In this document: positions 33,253 through 42,984 of the stretch, in pieces
Numbering within the stretch: position 1 is the first letter of the stretch
Layout: every line of letters starts with the position of its first letter
NCBI RefSeq assembly: GCF_023634765.1
Contig: NZ_JAMLFX010000002.1
Span: 143,524-196,610 of the forward strand
From: Pseudomonas sp. AKS31
GTDB taxonomy: Bacteria > Pseudomonadota > Gammaproteobacteria > Pseudomonadales > Pseudomonadaceae
DNA length: 53,087 nt
Reading direction: 5' to 3'
Notes under the pieces: model-generated
The model's input: the letters and a program-made list of their open reading frames with translations, nothing else
Database searches by the model: none
Told to the model about the DNA's origin: nothing
Position numbers and translations under genes: made by a program

Positions 33253-35415
33253 ATGAACAGTCCTGTATCGCGTCGGGGTTTTCTCAAGGGCAGCGCCGTG
33301 TTGGGCGGCGGTTTGGTGGTGGCATTTGTCGTCCCCGGCGGCCACAAGTTTGCCTATGCGGCGGAGAATGAAGGCAAGGTGTTTGCGCCGAATGCATTCT
33401 TGCGGATTGCGGCGGACAACAGCGTCACCGTGCTGCTCGGGCATTCGGAGATGGGCCAGGGCATCTGGACCGGCCTGACCATGTTGATTGCCGAGGAGCT
33501 GGACGCCGATTGGTCGAAAATCCGCGTTGAACATTCACCGGCGTCGGCGGCGGATTACGGCATGCCCGCGTTTGGCGGCATGCAGATTACCGGCGGCTCG
33601 ACGTCAACGTGGATGGAGTTCGACCGTTATCGGCTGGCGGGCGCGACGGCGCGGCAGATGCTGGTGGAGGCGGCGGCGAAACGCTTTGAAGTGGCGCCGT
33701 CGGCGATTCGCACCGAATCGGGTGTGGTGATCGCTGGCGATAAACGGGCGACTTACGGCGAGCTGGCGGATGCCGCCGGGCAACTGCCAGTGCCGGATCC
33801 GAAGTCGATCACTTTCAAGGAAGCCAAGGACTGGAAGGTCATCGGCAAACCGACCAAACGCCTCGACACCCCGGAGAAAATCACCGGCCGCGCCAAGTTC
33901 GGCATGGACGTGCAGTTTGAAGGCCTGATGACCGCAATGGTCGCGCGCTCACCGGTATTCGGTGCCACTGTTAAATCTTTCGAAGGCGCTGAAGCGCTGG
34001 CGGTGCCCGGTGTGCACAAAGTGGTGCAGGTACCGACGGGCGTCGCAGTGATTGCCGAGCATTACTGGGCGGCGAAACTGGGGAGGGATGCGCTGAAGGT
34101 TGATTGGGATCTTGGCCCGCATGCAGACCTGAGCAGCGAGAAACTGCTGGCGAGCTTCCGCAAACTGGCCGCAACGCAAGGCACGTCGGCCAGTCAGGCT
34201 GGAGATGCCAAGGGCAGTTTCGGCAAAGCGGCGAAGAAGATCGATGTTGAGTACAGCGTTCCCTATCTGGCCCACGCGCCGATGGAACCGCTCAATTGCA
34301 CGGTGAAAATCAGCGCGGAAAAGTGCGAGATCTGGACCGGCACACAATTCCAGACGCTGGACCAAATGGTCGCGGGCAAGATCACTGGCCTGAAGCCCGA
34401 GCAGGTCGAGATTCACACCGAATTCCTGGGTGGCGGTTTTGGGCGCCGGGCAAATCCGACGTCTGACTTCGTCGCCGAAGCGGTGCAAGTGGCGAAAGCC
34501 GCCGCCATGCCGGTGAAAACCGTATGGTCTCGTGAGGATGACATTCGCGGCGGTTACTACCGCTCAATGTTCCTGCATCAGGCGAAGATCGGTCTGGGTG
34601 CGGATGGTTTGCCGTCGAGCTGGCAGCACGTGCTGGTCGGGCAGTCGATCATGACCGGCACGTTGATGGAGGCGACGATGGTCAAGAACGGCATCGACCC
34701 GACTTCGGTCGAAGGCGTTTCAGACAGCCCTTACGTCAAAGGCCTGGCCAACCACCAGGTTGATCTGCATTCGCCGCAGACCGGAATCAACGTGCTGTGG
34801 CTGCGCTCGGTGGGCCATAGCCATACCGGTTTTGTCATGGAATCGCTGATCGATGAAATGGCCACGGCGGCGGGCAAGGATCCGGTGGAGTACCGACGGA
34901 CCTTGCTCAAGGATCATCCTCGGCATTTGGGCGTGCTCAATCTGGCGGTGGAAAAAGCCAACTGGAAAGCGCCATTGCCGGACGGCCATGCGCTGGGCGT
35001 TGCGGTGCACGAGTCGTTCGGCAGTTATGTGGCGCAGGTGGCGGAAGTGTCGCAGGACAATCTGGCGATTCGCGTGCATCGCGTCGTTTGCGCTGTGGAC
35101 TGCGGGATCGCGGTGAACCCGCAGAGCATCGCCGCGCAGATGGAGTCGTGCATCACCTTCGGCCTGGGCATGGCCCTGCACAGCAAACTGACGCTCAAGG
35201 ACGGCGCGGTCGTGCAGTCCAACTATCACGACTATCAGGTGCTGCGGCTCAACGAGATGCCGGTGGTGGAAGTGCACATCGTGCCCAGCAGCGACAAACC
35301 CGGCGGCATCGGCGAGGCCGGTGTGCCGCCAACCGCACCAGCCGTGGCCAACGCGGTGTTCGCCCTGACCGGGCAACGCCTGCGCGAGTTGCCGCTGCAA
35401 CTGTCGGGGGTGTGA
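33253..35415 (+). CDS. iorB: Isoquinoline 1-oxidoreductase-type large subunit, molybdenum cofactor-binding
   Basis: This 720-residue subunit belongs to the xanthine oxidase family branch with single-chain Moco subunits. It starts with a twin-arginine signal (SRRGFLKGSAVLGGGLVVAF), so it should reach the periplasm folded. Further motifs are GHSEMGQGIWTGL, MQITGGSTSTW, GGGFGRR (Moco contact), PMEPLNCTV and GGIGEAGVPPTAPAVANA with the usual active-site Glu. GGGAGG precedes ATG 33253. The true substrate may be an aldehyde or an N-heterocycle. Its activity depends on Moco, whose genes lie at 1-4 kb, where one moeA is broken. Confidence 0.95.
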   Translation: MNSPVSRRGFLKGSAVLGGGLVVAFVVPGGHKFAYAAENEGKVFAPNAFLRIAADNSVTVLLGHSEMGQGIWTGLTMLIAEELDADWSKIRVEHSPASAADYGMPAFGGMQITGGSTSTWMEFDRYRLAGATARQMLVEAAAKRFEVAPSAIRTESGVVIAGDKRATYGELADAAGQLPVPDPKSITFKEAKDWKVIGKPTKRLDTPEKITGRAKFGMDVQFEGLMTAMVARSPVFGATVKSFEGAEALAVPGVHKVVQVPTGVAVIAEHYWAAKLGRDALKVDWDLGPHADLSSEKLLASFRKLAATQGTSASQAGDAKGSFGKAAKKIDVEYSVPYLAHAPMEPLNCTVKISAEKCEIWTGTQFQTLDQMVAGKITGLKPEQVEIHTEFLGGGFGRRANPTSDFVAEAVQVAKAAAMPVKTVWSREDDIRGGYYRSMFLHQAKIGLGADGLPSSWQHVLVGQSIMTGTLMEATMVKNGIDPTSVEGVSDSPYVKGLANHQVDLHSPQTGINVLWLRSVGHSHTGFVMESLIDEMATAAGKDPVEYRRTLLKDHPRHLGVLNLAVEKANWKAPLPDGHALGVAVHESFGSYVAQVAEVSQDNLAIRVHRVVCAVDCGIAVNPQSIAAQMESCITFGLGMALHSKLTLKDGAVVQSNYHDYQVLRLNEMPVVEVHIVPSSDKPGGIGEAGVPPTAPAVANAVFALTGQRLRELPLQLSGV

Positions 35416-35416
35416 G

Positions 35417-35995
35417 ATGAAGCGACATCTAGTGTTGGGCACGGTGGTTCTACTGGGGCTGGGCGGTTATGCCTCGGATCTGTTCGCCGATGATCAGGAA
35501 GCCTTGAAAGCCTTCACCACGGTACAGAAAGTCTTCCAGAGTCCGCGCTGCCAGAATTGCCACATTCCCGGTGATGCGCCGTTGCAGTTCGACGCCGGCA
35601 TCCCCCATGCGATGAACGTGGTGCGCGGCATGGACGGCAAGGGTGCGGCCGGTTTGCCCTGTGCAACCTGTCACGCAGAAAACAATCCGCCGGCCAGTTA
35701 CGGCCCGAATGCACCGCCGGGCGCGCCGCACTGGAGCCTGCCGCCGGCGGCGCACAAAATGGCCTGGATCGGCCTGCCGCCGGACAAACTCTGCGCAATG
35801 ATCAAGGATCGTTCGAGCAACGGCGATCGCGATTTCGCCGCGCTGATCAAACACGTCAGCGAAGACAAACTGGTGCTGTGGGGCTGGAATCCCGGGGCAG
35901 GGCGTGCGCCGGTGCCGGTGCCGCACGATATTTTTGTCACGCAATTCAAGCTCTGGGCCGACGCGGGCGGGCCGTGCCCGGTGGCGGGGATCTGA
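35417..35995 (+). CDS. Cytochrome c-type electron-acceptor subunit of the IorAB-like enzyme
   Basis: This 192-residue protein starts one base after the iorB stop. It has an N-terminal signal (LVLGTVVLLGLGGYASDLFA) and two heme c motifs, CQNCH near residue 48 and CATCH near residue 80, with later Met and His residues as possible axial ligands. It should accept electrons from the [2Fe-2S] subunit in the periplasm and pass them to the respiratory chain. A cytochrome c partner is common in exported members of this enzyme family. Confidence 0.88.
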   Translation: MKRHLVLGTVVLLGLGGYASDLFADDQEALKAFTTVQKVFQSPRCQNCHIPGDAPLQFDAGIPHAMNVVRGMDGKGAAGLPCATCHAENNPPASYGPNAPPGAPHWSLPPAAHKMAWIGLPPDKLCAMIKDRSSNGDRDFAALIKHVSEDKLVLWGWNPGAGRAPVPVPHDIFVTQFKLWADAGGPCPVAGI

Positions 35996-36056
35996 TGAGA
36001 ACCCCTCGGCGAATTAGCGCTACGCTTAACAGCATTGTTGCCAATGGAGTGTGCTG

Positions 36057-37022
36057 ATGCTGGTTCCAGGAAAACCTGCGAATGAAACCGCGCGGGTTCA
36101 AGCGCTGCAAGGTCTCGAACTGCTCGATTCCGCCCCTGAAGAGCGTTTCGACCGACTGACACGCTTGGCGAAACGCTTGTTCAATGTGCCGATTGCACTG
36201 GTGACGCTGGTCGACAGCAATCGGCAGTGGTTCAAGTCGTGTGTGGGGCTTGATATCAATGAAACGTCGAGGGATATCTCGTTCTGCGGCCACGCGATTC
36301 TTAACGATGGTCTGCTGTTGGTGCCGGACGCCCGCGAGGATGTGCGCTTCCATGACAACCCGCTGGTGACGGGGGCGCCGAACATTCGCTTCTATGCCGG
36401 TTACCCGCTGACCGTGCCCAATGGCAACAAAATGGGCACGCTGTGCCTGATCGACACCAAGCCCCGCGACCTCGACGAGGAAGAGCGCGCGTTGTTGCGG
36501 GATCTGGCGGAAATGGCCGAGCAAGAACTGGCCGCTGTGCAGATCGCGAGCATGGATGAGTTGACCTTGCTGTCCAATCGCCGTGGTTTCAAGCAACTGG
36601 CACAGCATGCGCTGGACGCCTGCGCGCGGATAAAGCGGCCGGCGACCTTGCTGTTTTTCGACCTCAATGACTTCAAACAGATCAACGACCTGTATGGCCA
36701 TGCCGAGGGCGACAGCGCGCTGAAGACCTTTGCCGACGTGCTGCGCATCGCCTTTCGCGAGAGTGATGTGGTCGGGCGTTTGGGCGGTGATGAGTTTGTC
36801 GCGTTGCTGACCGGCTCCAGCCATGTCGAAACCACCACGATCATGGCGCGCCTCAAGGATATTCTCGAAGAGCGCAATGCCACGTTGCACCGTGGCTACG
36901 CGATTCGCTTCAGCGTCGGCCAGATCGAATACGACGCTGAGCGCCATGAGACCGTGGATCGGCTGCTGGCGGATGCCGACAGCGCGATGTACGTGCACAA
37001 GCAGGCCTTGAAGCGTTGTTGA
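36057..37022 (+). CDS. GAF-GGDEF diguanylate cyclase
   Basis: This 321-residue protein starts at ATG 36057 with GGAGT upstream. A GAF domain spans about 25-155 (FNVPIALVTLVDSNRQWFKS, ISFCGHAI and FYAGYPLTVPNG). A GGDEF domain spans about 165-321 with an intact active site GRLGGDEFVALL, and an Arg-x-x-Asp inhibitory site (RESD) five residues before it. It should make cyclic di-GMP from GTP in response to a GAF signal, with product inhibition. It has no membrane segment, so it is cytosolic. The GAF ligand is unknown. Confidence 0.94.
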   Translation: MLVPGKPANETARVQALQGLELLDSAPEERFDRLTRLAKRLFNVPIALVTLVDSNRQWFKSCVGLDINETSRDISFCGHAILNDGLLLVPDAREDVRFHDNPLVTGAPNIRFYAGYPLTVPNGNKMGTLCLIDTKPRDLDEEERALLRDLAEMAEQELAAVQIASMDELTLLSNRRGFKQLAQHALDACARIKRPATLLFFDLNDFKQINDLYGHAEGDSALKTFADVLRIAFRESDVVGRLGGDEFVALLTGSSHVETTTIMARLKDILEERNATLHRGYAIRFSVGQIEYDAERHETVDRLLADADSAMYVHKQALKRC

Positions 37023-37031
37023 TTCGGACCT

Positions 37032-37260
37032 CATCGCTGGCAAGCCAGCTCCCACTGGGATCTGCAGTGAACCGGGACTTTGTGAACACCCGAGAAACCT
37101 GTGGGTGCTGGCTTGCCAGCGATGGCGTCCGCACATTCAACATCGTCATCGGCTGACCCATCGCTATCGCGAGCAGGCTCACTCCCACAGGTTCCTTGGT
37201 TGCTCTCAAAATCCCGGCTCACCACAAGTTCTTTTGGGAGCAGGCCTGCAAGCAATGGCG
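37032..37260. repeat. Mixed REP array: family-A pair plus degenerate family-B pair
   Basis: Four units lie in the 244-base gap between convergent genes: family A at 37032-37059 and 37101-37125 (inverted), family-B-like at 37165-37191, and a diverged unit at 37232-37260 (TTGGGAGCAGGCCTGCAAGC). The last differs in both arms of its own stem in a compensating way. Confidence 0.8.
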
Positions 37261-37266
37261 AGTCCG

Positions 37267-40200
37267 TCACTCGGGAGGACTCAGGTCGGCGTAGAATTTC
37301 AGCCATTTCTTGTGGCTGGCTTCGGCATCCTTGAGTTCGGGGGCGACCAGCGCGTCTTGCAGGACTTGCGATTCATGGGCGTCGAACAGGTACCGGACAG
37401 CGGTCCTGGCGATGGCGTTGACCTTGTGGGAAGCAAAGGTATCGGGAACGGCCGCAGACGCCTTTTGCACCAGCGGCGCGCCTTCAATGTCGAGACGCTT
37501 GATCCTGGCGCGGCACGTGGCACTGGCCTTCGCGCTGGTTCCGTGGCGGTAGGCTTCGGCATCGAAGGGCAGCGATCGTGCCGCTTCGCCCGGAGCTGAA
37601 GGGGTCAGCCGTGCCAGGTCGATATCGCGTCGCAAGGTGACGATGCCCAAGCGGGTAAAGATCTCGAATACTCTGGGCGTCGAGCCTCGCAGGAGCGCGA
37701 TGATGGCGAAAGGGGCGACGTCGTTGGCGGTTTCTTTTTCGCTAGCCGGGATGTGCAGGGCCAGCAATTCCAGCGAGTTGTCTTCGATGTCGAGCCGCTG
37801 CGCCAGTGGCAACTGGGTGAAGGCCTCTTTGATCATCGAAACACAGGCCTCCTTCATGCGCTTCAAGCGGGAGCTCAATGCCGCCTGGAATAACGTCGCG
37901 ACAGGGTTGAGTCTGGCAAATTGCGCTGTCATGGACTCCAGCTTCACGTGCTCGCTGCTCGAACTCCAGCCGTGCAGATCGGCTGACAACCGGCCCGACA
38001 AATGCAGCTCGGTCAGCGAGTGATGAGGCTGTGTAGAGTGTCCGTTCGAAGGATCGGCGGGATCGTATAGAACCTTTTCCTCCAGGTGAAAATCTTCGGT
38101 AAAGATTTTGCGCAGATCCGCCAGGGCAACGGTGGCGGGCGTGGGGAATTGCCCGTGAAATGCGCGGCGCTGCAGCCGGCGCAGTTGTCGCTCGTGGTTG
38201 CGGAAAACCACCTTGGCCTGTTTCAGCGCAGGCTCATCATAGGTCGTGCTCGGGTGTTCGGGATCGCGCGCGATCACCCCCCTGGCCACCGCCCAGTCGA
38301 GGGCGGCTGAAGCGCAAGCGTTGTTGCGCAGGAACGTGCGAAGACTGCTTGTGTGCGGTCCTTTCATCAGCCTGTGCAGTTGCTCGAAGGTCATCAGGCG
38401 CGCCACACCGGGCGTTGAGTTTTCAATATAAAGAACGAGTTGTTTCAGCCTGACCCAATGGCTGGAACTCATGTAGTTGACGGTCGCGGGAATGTCACGG
38501 ATCAGGAATTCCGGGGCGATGCCTGACAATAAAAGGTGAGTCGCCAGGGTCTTGCTCCTGACCCTGGCCAGATCGAATTGATGATCGATGAACCGTCGCG
38601 CCTCGTCACAGCGTTCCCCCCATAAAAAACTGTCGTTCAAGGGTTGGCCGATGATCCGGTCCAGATGTTCGCCCGCCAGCGGGTCCAGGTCGAGTATCAA
38701 CGCGGCGAGCAACAGGCGCTCGCGATTGCTCGCCAGCAGTCCCTTGTTCTGGGCGGGCGGGGCAAGCTTTTTCAGCAACTGGTTGCCTAAAGCATGGGCG
38801 CGCGGAGTGATCAGGATCCGGCTGATCAGGTAGTCGGCCTTTGCCTTGAGGGTGGTCAGCGGTAGATCGGTGTCGACACCTTCACTGAGATAATCGATTA
38901 GCGGCTCCGCGTTCGCGGGCAAATACGTTTGGGTCGTGGCAATGATGAGCTGGCGTTGCGCGGCCGTGAAACGCTCGGTCTGTTTGCCGGGCTGACCCAG
39001 CAAGTACCAATGATTCATATGCCCGGGGCGCATGTGTAGTAGTGATTTCTCGTTGAGTGCGATGGTGCGGGCAGCCTCGACATTTTTCGGCGTCGCGATG
39101 TCGTAGAAGCGCAGCATTTGCTCAAGGCTGACCTTGCCGTTGCTGCGCAACGCGCCGCCGGCTTTGCGCACCATGGCTTTGAGGCGATCACGCTGGTTTT
39201 TCAGGGACGGGTGTTTTTCCACCTCCGCGGTCAGTGTGACCCAGCCGTTGGCGCCAGGTGCTCCTGTGTGTCCACTCTCGGTCACGAGTAGCCAGGTTTC
39301 GGCAGAGAGCTTGTGTGCGGTCAGAATGGCCTGAAAGGCCGGGTTGAGCCTGAATGTGTTCAGTTCGGTCTGGCCCTCTGCGATCAATTTACCCAGTGGC
39401 GACTCTGGATCGGCATCGTTGTGTTCCTCAAGATCGATTTTAGTGCTCGGCGCCTTGTTCCAGCTCAGGGCTTCGAGGCGCCGGATGATGTGCCGACAGT
39501 CCTCGATTTCAGCGAACCCCTTGCGATAGCGCCAGATGTGCTCGTTGGTTTGCACATATTCGCTGACATACGGCAGCGGCGGCCAGGTATGCGTTCGCAA
39601 CTGCTGAGCGAGCGCCTGGGCATCCTTGATATTGTGTGGAAGCGGGAGTTCGTAGCGGCTGATGATCTGCTCGAACTTGAGGGGGCTGGTGCCAAGCGTG
39701 GCCAGCCAGGAGCCGGACGTGAGCGGCACGAGGGTGTCGGCAAGGCTTGATGGGTCAAAGTTTTTTTCGTCTGGTTCGTTGGTCAGCAGCGCGTCATCGA
39801 TTGTCGCCGCCAGGCGCTGGTAGTCCTGGAGCTGCGCATGGCGTTCATTGACCACGGCCGAGGTGGTGTTAGCGTTTTCATCGAAGGCAGCGAGGCCCTT
39901 GAGCTTCAACTCGGCAACGATCACTTGAGCCTGAATCGCGTTTTGCGGTTCCGGGTAGCCATAGAAGGCCAGCACCACTTCACGGGGAAACTGGTAGCGC
40001 GGATTGGCGGACTTGCCGCCGATGTACGGCAAGCCGAATCCGGCAGGGTCGATACGCTGGGAAATCATCAACAGCATGGGTGCCATTTGCCACCAGCCGG
40101 AGTCGTCTTCCAGCTTGAACGTGCGTTGTCCGGAGGTGCCGTTTGACGAGGTTTGTACTTCCAGGGTGTCGCCTTTGAGGCGCAAGGTATCGATGTCAAT

Positions 40201-40407
40201 GTCGAAGGTGCTGGCCCAGTCGAGAAATTCCGGGCGTTCAAGGGCGGTCCAGTAAAGCTCCATCCACTCGTGCAGCAGGCACGAACGAGGGACTTGCAGT
40301 GTGCGCGGTGGATTGGTGTCGTCGACCACGGGCACGGCGGTCAATTCGGTGATCAGGTTCTGGACCAGCGTCCGCTCGGGGCGGGGGGGCGAAGATATCC
40401 GGTTCAT
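37267..40407 (-). CDS. Large protein of unknown family (1046 residues)
   Basis: I use ATG 40407 because AGAGA lies about seven bases upstream; the ATG at 40413 abuts it. The protein is soluble, with no signal peptide or membrane segment, and looks alpha-helical with long Leu/Ala/Arg/Glu-rich stretches. A tryptophan-rich part sits near residues 100-110 (DDSGWWQMAPMLLMI), and PRYQFPREVVLAFYGYPEP follows. Cysteines are few. I see no Walker box, protease, nuclease or toxin motif. Some large pseudomonad proteins of this kind are annotated as toxin-like, but I cannot support that here. The gene is flanked by a REP array and a terminator and is a single transcription unit. Confidence 0.75.
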   Translation of the reverse strand: MNRISSPPRPERTLVQNLITELTAVPVVDDTNPPRTLQVPRSCLLHEWMELYWTALERPEFLDWASTFDIDIDTLRLKGDTLEVQTSSNGTSGQRTFKLEDDSGWWQMAPMLLMISQRIDPAGFGLPYIGGKSANPRYQFPREVVLAFYGYPEPQNAIQAQVIVAELKLKGLAAFDENANTTSAVVNERHAQLQDYQRLAATIDDALLTNEPDEKNFDPSSLADTLVPLTSGSWLATLGTSPLKFEQIISRYELPLPHNIKDAQALAQQLRTHTWPPLPYVSEYVQTNEHIWRYRKGFAEIEDCRHIIRRLEALSWNKAPSTKIDLEEHNDADPESPLGKLIAEGQTELNTFRLNPAFQAILTAHKLSAETWLLVTESGHTGAPGANGWVTLTAEVEKHPSLKNQRDRLKAMVRKAGGALRSNGKVSLEQMLRFYDIATPKNVEAARTIALNEKSLLHMRPGHMNHWYLLGQPGKQTERFTAAQRQLIIATTQTYLPANAEPLIDYLSEGVDTDLPLTTLKAKADYLISRILITPRAHALGNQLLKKLAPPAQNKGLLASNRERLLLAALILDLDPLAGEHLDRIIGQPLNDSFLWGERCDEARRFIDHQFDLARVRSKTLATHLLLSGIAPEFLIRDIPATVNYMSSSHWVRLKQLVLYIENSTPGVARLMTFEQLHRLMKGPHTSSLRTFLRNNACASAALDWAVARGVIARDPEHPSTTYDEPALKQAKVVFRNHERQLRRLQRRAFHGQFPTPATVALADLRKIFTEDFHLEEKVLYDPADPSNGHSTQPHHSLTELHLSGRLSADLHGWSSSSEHVKLESMTAQFARLNPVATLFQAALSSRLKRMKEACVSMIKEAFTQLPLAQRLDIEDNSLELLALHIPASEKETANDVAPFAIIALLRGSTPRVFEIFTRLGIVTLRRDIDLARLTPSAPGEAARSLPFDAEAYRHGTSAKASATCRARIKRLDIEGAPLVQKASAAVPDTFASHKVNAIARTAVRYLFDAHESQVLQDALVAPELKDAEASHKKWLKFYADLSPPE

Positions 40408-40512
40408 GTGCATTCTCTACGGCAACTGATAGGCAGTGAGCGCCGATTGTCGAATGCAGGGCAGTGGGGCTGGCGGTACATATGTAGTGCAGCAGCGATT
40501 TCTTGCAGGCAT

Positions 40513-40542
40513 AAAAAACCCGTCTGAAAAGACGGGTTTTTT
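40513..40542 (-). terminator. Rho-independent terminator after fabI
   Basis: AAAAAACCCGTC (40513-40524) pairs with GACGGGTTTTTT (40531-40542) around a TGAAAA loop. On the minus strand it ends in a T run 17 bases after the fabI stop. The symmetric A and T runs mean it could work in both directions. Confidence 0.92.
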
Positions 40543-40558
40543 ATCGGCTAGGCGAAGA

Positions 40559-41353
40559 TCACTCTTCGATGTTGCCCATGGCGGTGGTGTTGAAGCCGCC
40601 GTCCACGTACATGATTTCACCGCTGATGCCCGACGCCAGGTCGGAGCACAGGAAGGCGCCGGCGTTGCCGACTTCTTCGATGGTGACGTTGCGACGCAGC
40701 GGGGTTTGCGCTTCGTTGGCGGCCAGCATCTTGCGGAAGTTCTTGATGCCGGAGGCTGCCAGGGTACGGATCGGGCCAGCCGATACGCAGTTGACACGGG
40801 TGCCGTCCGGGCCCAGGGAGCCGGCCAGGTAACGCACGCCAGCTTCCAGCGAAGCCTTGGCCATGCCCATGACGTTGTAGTTCGGCATGGTGCGCTCGGC
40901 GCCCAGGTACGACAGGGTCAGCAGGCTGCCGTTGCGGCCTTTCATCATTTCGCGGCCAGCCTTGGCCAGGGCCACGAAGCTGTAGGCGCTGATGTCGTGC
41001 GCGATGCGGAAACCTTCACGGGTGGTGGCTTCGGTGAAGTCGCCGTCCAGTTGGTCGCCCGGGGCGAAGCCAACGGAGTGGACGATGCAGTCCAGGCCGT
41101 CCCACTTCTTGCTCAGTGCTTCGAAGACCTTGGCGATTTCTTCATCGCTGGCCACGTCGCACGGGAAGCACAGCTCAGGGCTCGAACCCCAGCCTTGAGC
41201 GAATTCTTCAACACGACCTTTCAGTTTGTCGTTCTGATAAGTGAAGGCAAGCTCAGCGCCCTCGCGATGCATGGCGGCAGCGATGCCGGATGCGATGGAC
41301 AGCTTGCTGGCGACACCGACGATCAGTACGCGCTTACCGGCGAGAAAACCCAT
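40559..41353 (-). CDS. fabI: Enoyl-[acyl-carrier-protein] reductase FabI
   Basis: This 264-residue cytoplasmic enzyme reduces enoyl-ACP with NADH in the last step of each fatty acid elongation cycle and is the triclosan target. Features are the N-terminal cofactor loop [41 protein letters not shown] and the catalytic Tyr-x6-Lys (YNVMGMAK), then [18 protein letters not shown] precedes ATG 41353. The terminator follows closely. It lies 19 bases after the yejF stop, so it may be read from the transporter operon as well as its own promoter. Confidence 0.97.
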   Translation of the reverse strand: MGFLAGKRVLIVGVASKLSIASGIAAAMHREGAELAFTYQNDKLKGRVEEFAQGWGSSPELCFPCDVASDEEIAKVFEALSKKWDGLDCIVHSVGFAPGDQLDGDFTEATTREGFRIAHDISAYSFVALAKAGREMMKGRNGSLLTLSYLGAERTMPNYNVMGMAKASLEAGVRYLAGSLGPDGTRVNCVSAGPIRTLAASGIKNFRKMLAANEAQTPLRRNVTIEEVGNAGAFLCSDLASGISGEIMYVDGGFNTTAMGNIEE

Positions 41354-41372
41354 GTGTTGCTCCTCTTTCAGG

Positions 41373-42983
41373 TTATTGCGCAGTGGCTGGTGCCAAAAAA
41401 GCGGCTTCCAGCAACTGCTGTGTATACGGATGTTGGGGGGCGGCAAAAATACTTTGCGCGTCTCCCTGTTCGACCACTTGGCCATGCTTGACCACCATCA
41501 GCTGGTGGCTCAGCGCTTTGACGACAGCCAGGTCATGGCTGATGAACAAATACGTCAGGTTGTACTTGGCTTGCAGTGAACGCAACAGCTCCACCACTTG
41601 CCGCTGCACCGTCCGGTCGAGCGCCGAAGTCGGCTCGTCCAGCAGGATCAGCGCCGGTTTCAGCACCAAAGCCCGGGCAATGGCGATTCGCTGCCGTTGC
41701 CCACCGGAAAATTCGTGGGGGTAGCGGTGCCGGGTTTCCGGATCCAGACCTACCTCCTTCAATGCCGCAATAATTGCCGCTTCCTGTTCGGCCGCGGTAC
41801 CCATCTTGTGAATCCGCAGGCCTTCGCCGACGATGTCGCTGACGCACATGCGCGGGCTCAGGCTGCCAAACGGGTCCTGAAACACCACCTGCATCTCCCG
41901 ACGCAACGGGCGAACCTCGTTCTGCGTCAGGCAGTCTAGCTGCTTGCCTTCAAAGCGGATCGCGCCTTTGCTGCCAATCAGCCGCAAAATCGCAAGACCC
42001 AGCGTGGATTTGCCGGAACCGCTTTCCCCCACGATCCCCAGGGTCTGGCCCTGAGGCAGGCTGAAATTGATGCCGTCCACTGCCTTGACGTGATCCACCG
42101 TGCGCTTGAGCAGGCCTTTCTTGATCGGGAACCAGACTTTCAGGTCCTCGACTTCCAGCAGCGGCGCGCCGATTTTATTGCTCGCCGGGCCTCCGCTGGG
42201 CTCCGCGCCGAGCAATTCCCGAGTGTACGGATGCTGCGGCGAACGGAACAGCTCTGCGCACGATGCCTGTTCGACGATGCAACCGCGCTGCATGACACAT
42301 ACGCGATGCGCAATTCTTCGCACCAGGTTCAAATCGTGACTGATCAGTAACAGCGACATGCCCAATCTGGCCTGTAATTCCTTGAGCAAATCGAGGATTT
42401 TCAGCTGAACGGTCACGTCCAGAGCCGTGGTCGGTTCGTCGGCAATCAGCAATTCCGGCTCGTTGGCCAGGGCCATGGCGATCATCACCCGTTGGCGCTG
42501 ACCGCCGGAAAGTTCGTGGGGCAGGGCCTTGAGGCGCTTGTGCGGTTCCGGGATGCCGACCATCTCCAGCAGCTCCAGCGTACGCTTGGTCGCGACTTTG
42601 CCGGTCAGACCCTTGTGGATGCCGAGGACTTCGTTGATCTGCTTCTCGATCGAATGCAGCGGATTCAGCGACGTCATCGGCTCCTGAAAGATCATCGCGA
42701 TGCGGTTGCCGCGAATGTGACGGATGGTCTTTTCACTCAGGCCCAGCAGGTTTTGCCCGGCGTAGTTGATGCTGCCGGCCGGATGGCGGGCCATCGGGTA
42801 GGGCAGCAGGCGCAGGATCGAGTGCGCGGTCACCGATTTGCCGGAGCCGGATTCACCCACCAGCGCCAGGGTTTCGCCGCGCTTGATGTCGAAACTCACG
42901 CCTTCGACGACCCGGTGCACGCGCTCGCCGAAACCGAACTCGACGGCGAGGTCACGCACTTCGATCAGATTGTCCTGATTCAT
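41373..42983 (-). CDS. yejF: Peptide ABC transporter ATP-binding protein, fused double ATPase (YejF)
   Basis: This 536-residue cytoplasmic protein contains two ABC ATPase domains in one chain, as in YejF. The first has [19 protein letters not shown] and [15 protein letters not shown], then [12 protein letters not shown]. The second has [17 protein letters not shown] and [17 protein letters not shown], then [12 protein letters not shown]. Each ends with an oligopeptide-transporter C-terminal extension (PQHPYT). It powers the YejB-YejE channel. ATG 42983 gives the normal start; an upstream extension overlaps yejE. Confidence 0.96.
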   Translation of the reverse strand: MNQDNLIEVRDLAVEFGFGERVHRVVEGVSFDIKRGETLALVGESGSGKSVTAHSILRLLPYPMARHPAGSINYAGQNLLGLSEKTIRHIRGNRIAMIFQEPMTSLNPLHSIEKQINEVLGIHKGLTGKVATKRTLELLEMVGIPEPHKRLKALPHELSGGQRQRVMIAMALANEPELLIADEPTTALDVTVQLKILDLLKELQARLGMSLLLISHDLNLVRRIAHRVCVMQRGCIVEQASCAELFRSPQHPYTRELLGAEPSGGPASNKIGAPLLEVEDLKVWFPIKKGLLKRTVDHVKAVDGINFSLPQGQTLGIVGESGSGKSTLGLAILRLIGSKGAIRFEGKQLDCLTQNEVRPLRREMQVVFQDPFGSLSPRMCVSDIVGEGLRIHKMGTAAEQEAAIIAALKEVGLDPETRHRYPHEFSGGQRQRIAIARALVLKPALILLDEPTSALDRTVQRQVVELLRSLQAKYNLTYLFISHDLAVVKALSHQLMVVKHGQVVEQGDAQSIFAAPQHPYTQQLLEAAFLAPATAQ

Positions 42984-42984
42984 T

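Noticed and set aside
37267..40407. Assignment of the 1046-residue protein as an insecticidal or dermonecrotic toxin
   Set aside because: The size and host type invite it, but no toxin motif, catalytic signature or secretion signal can be seen, so it is left as unknown.
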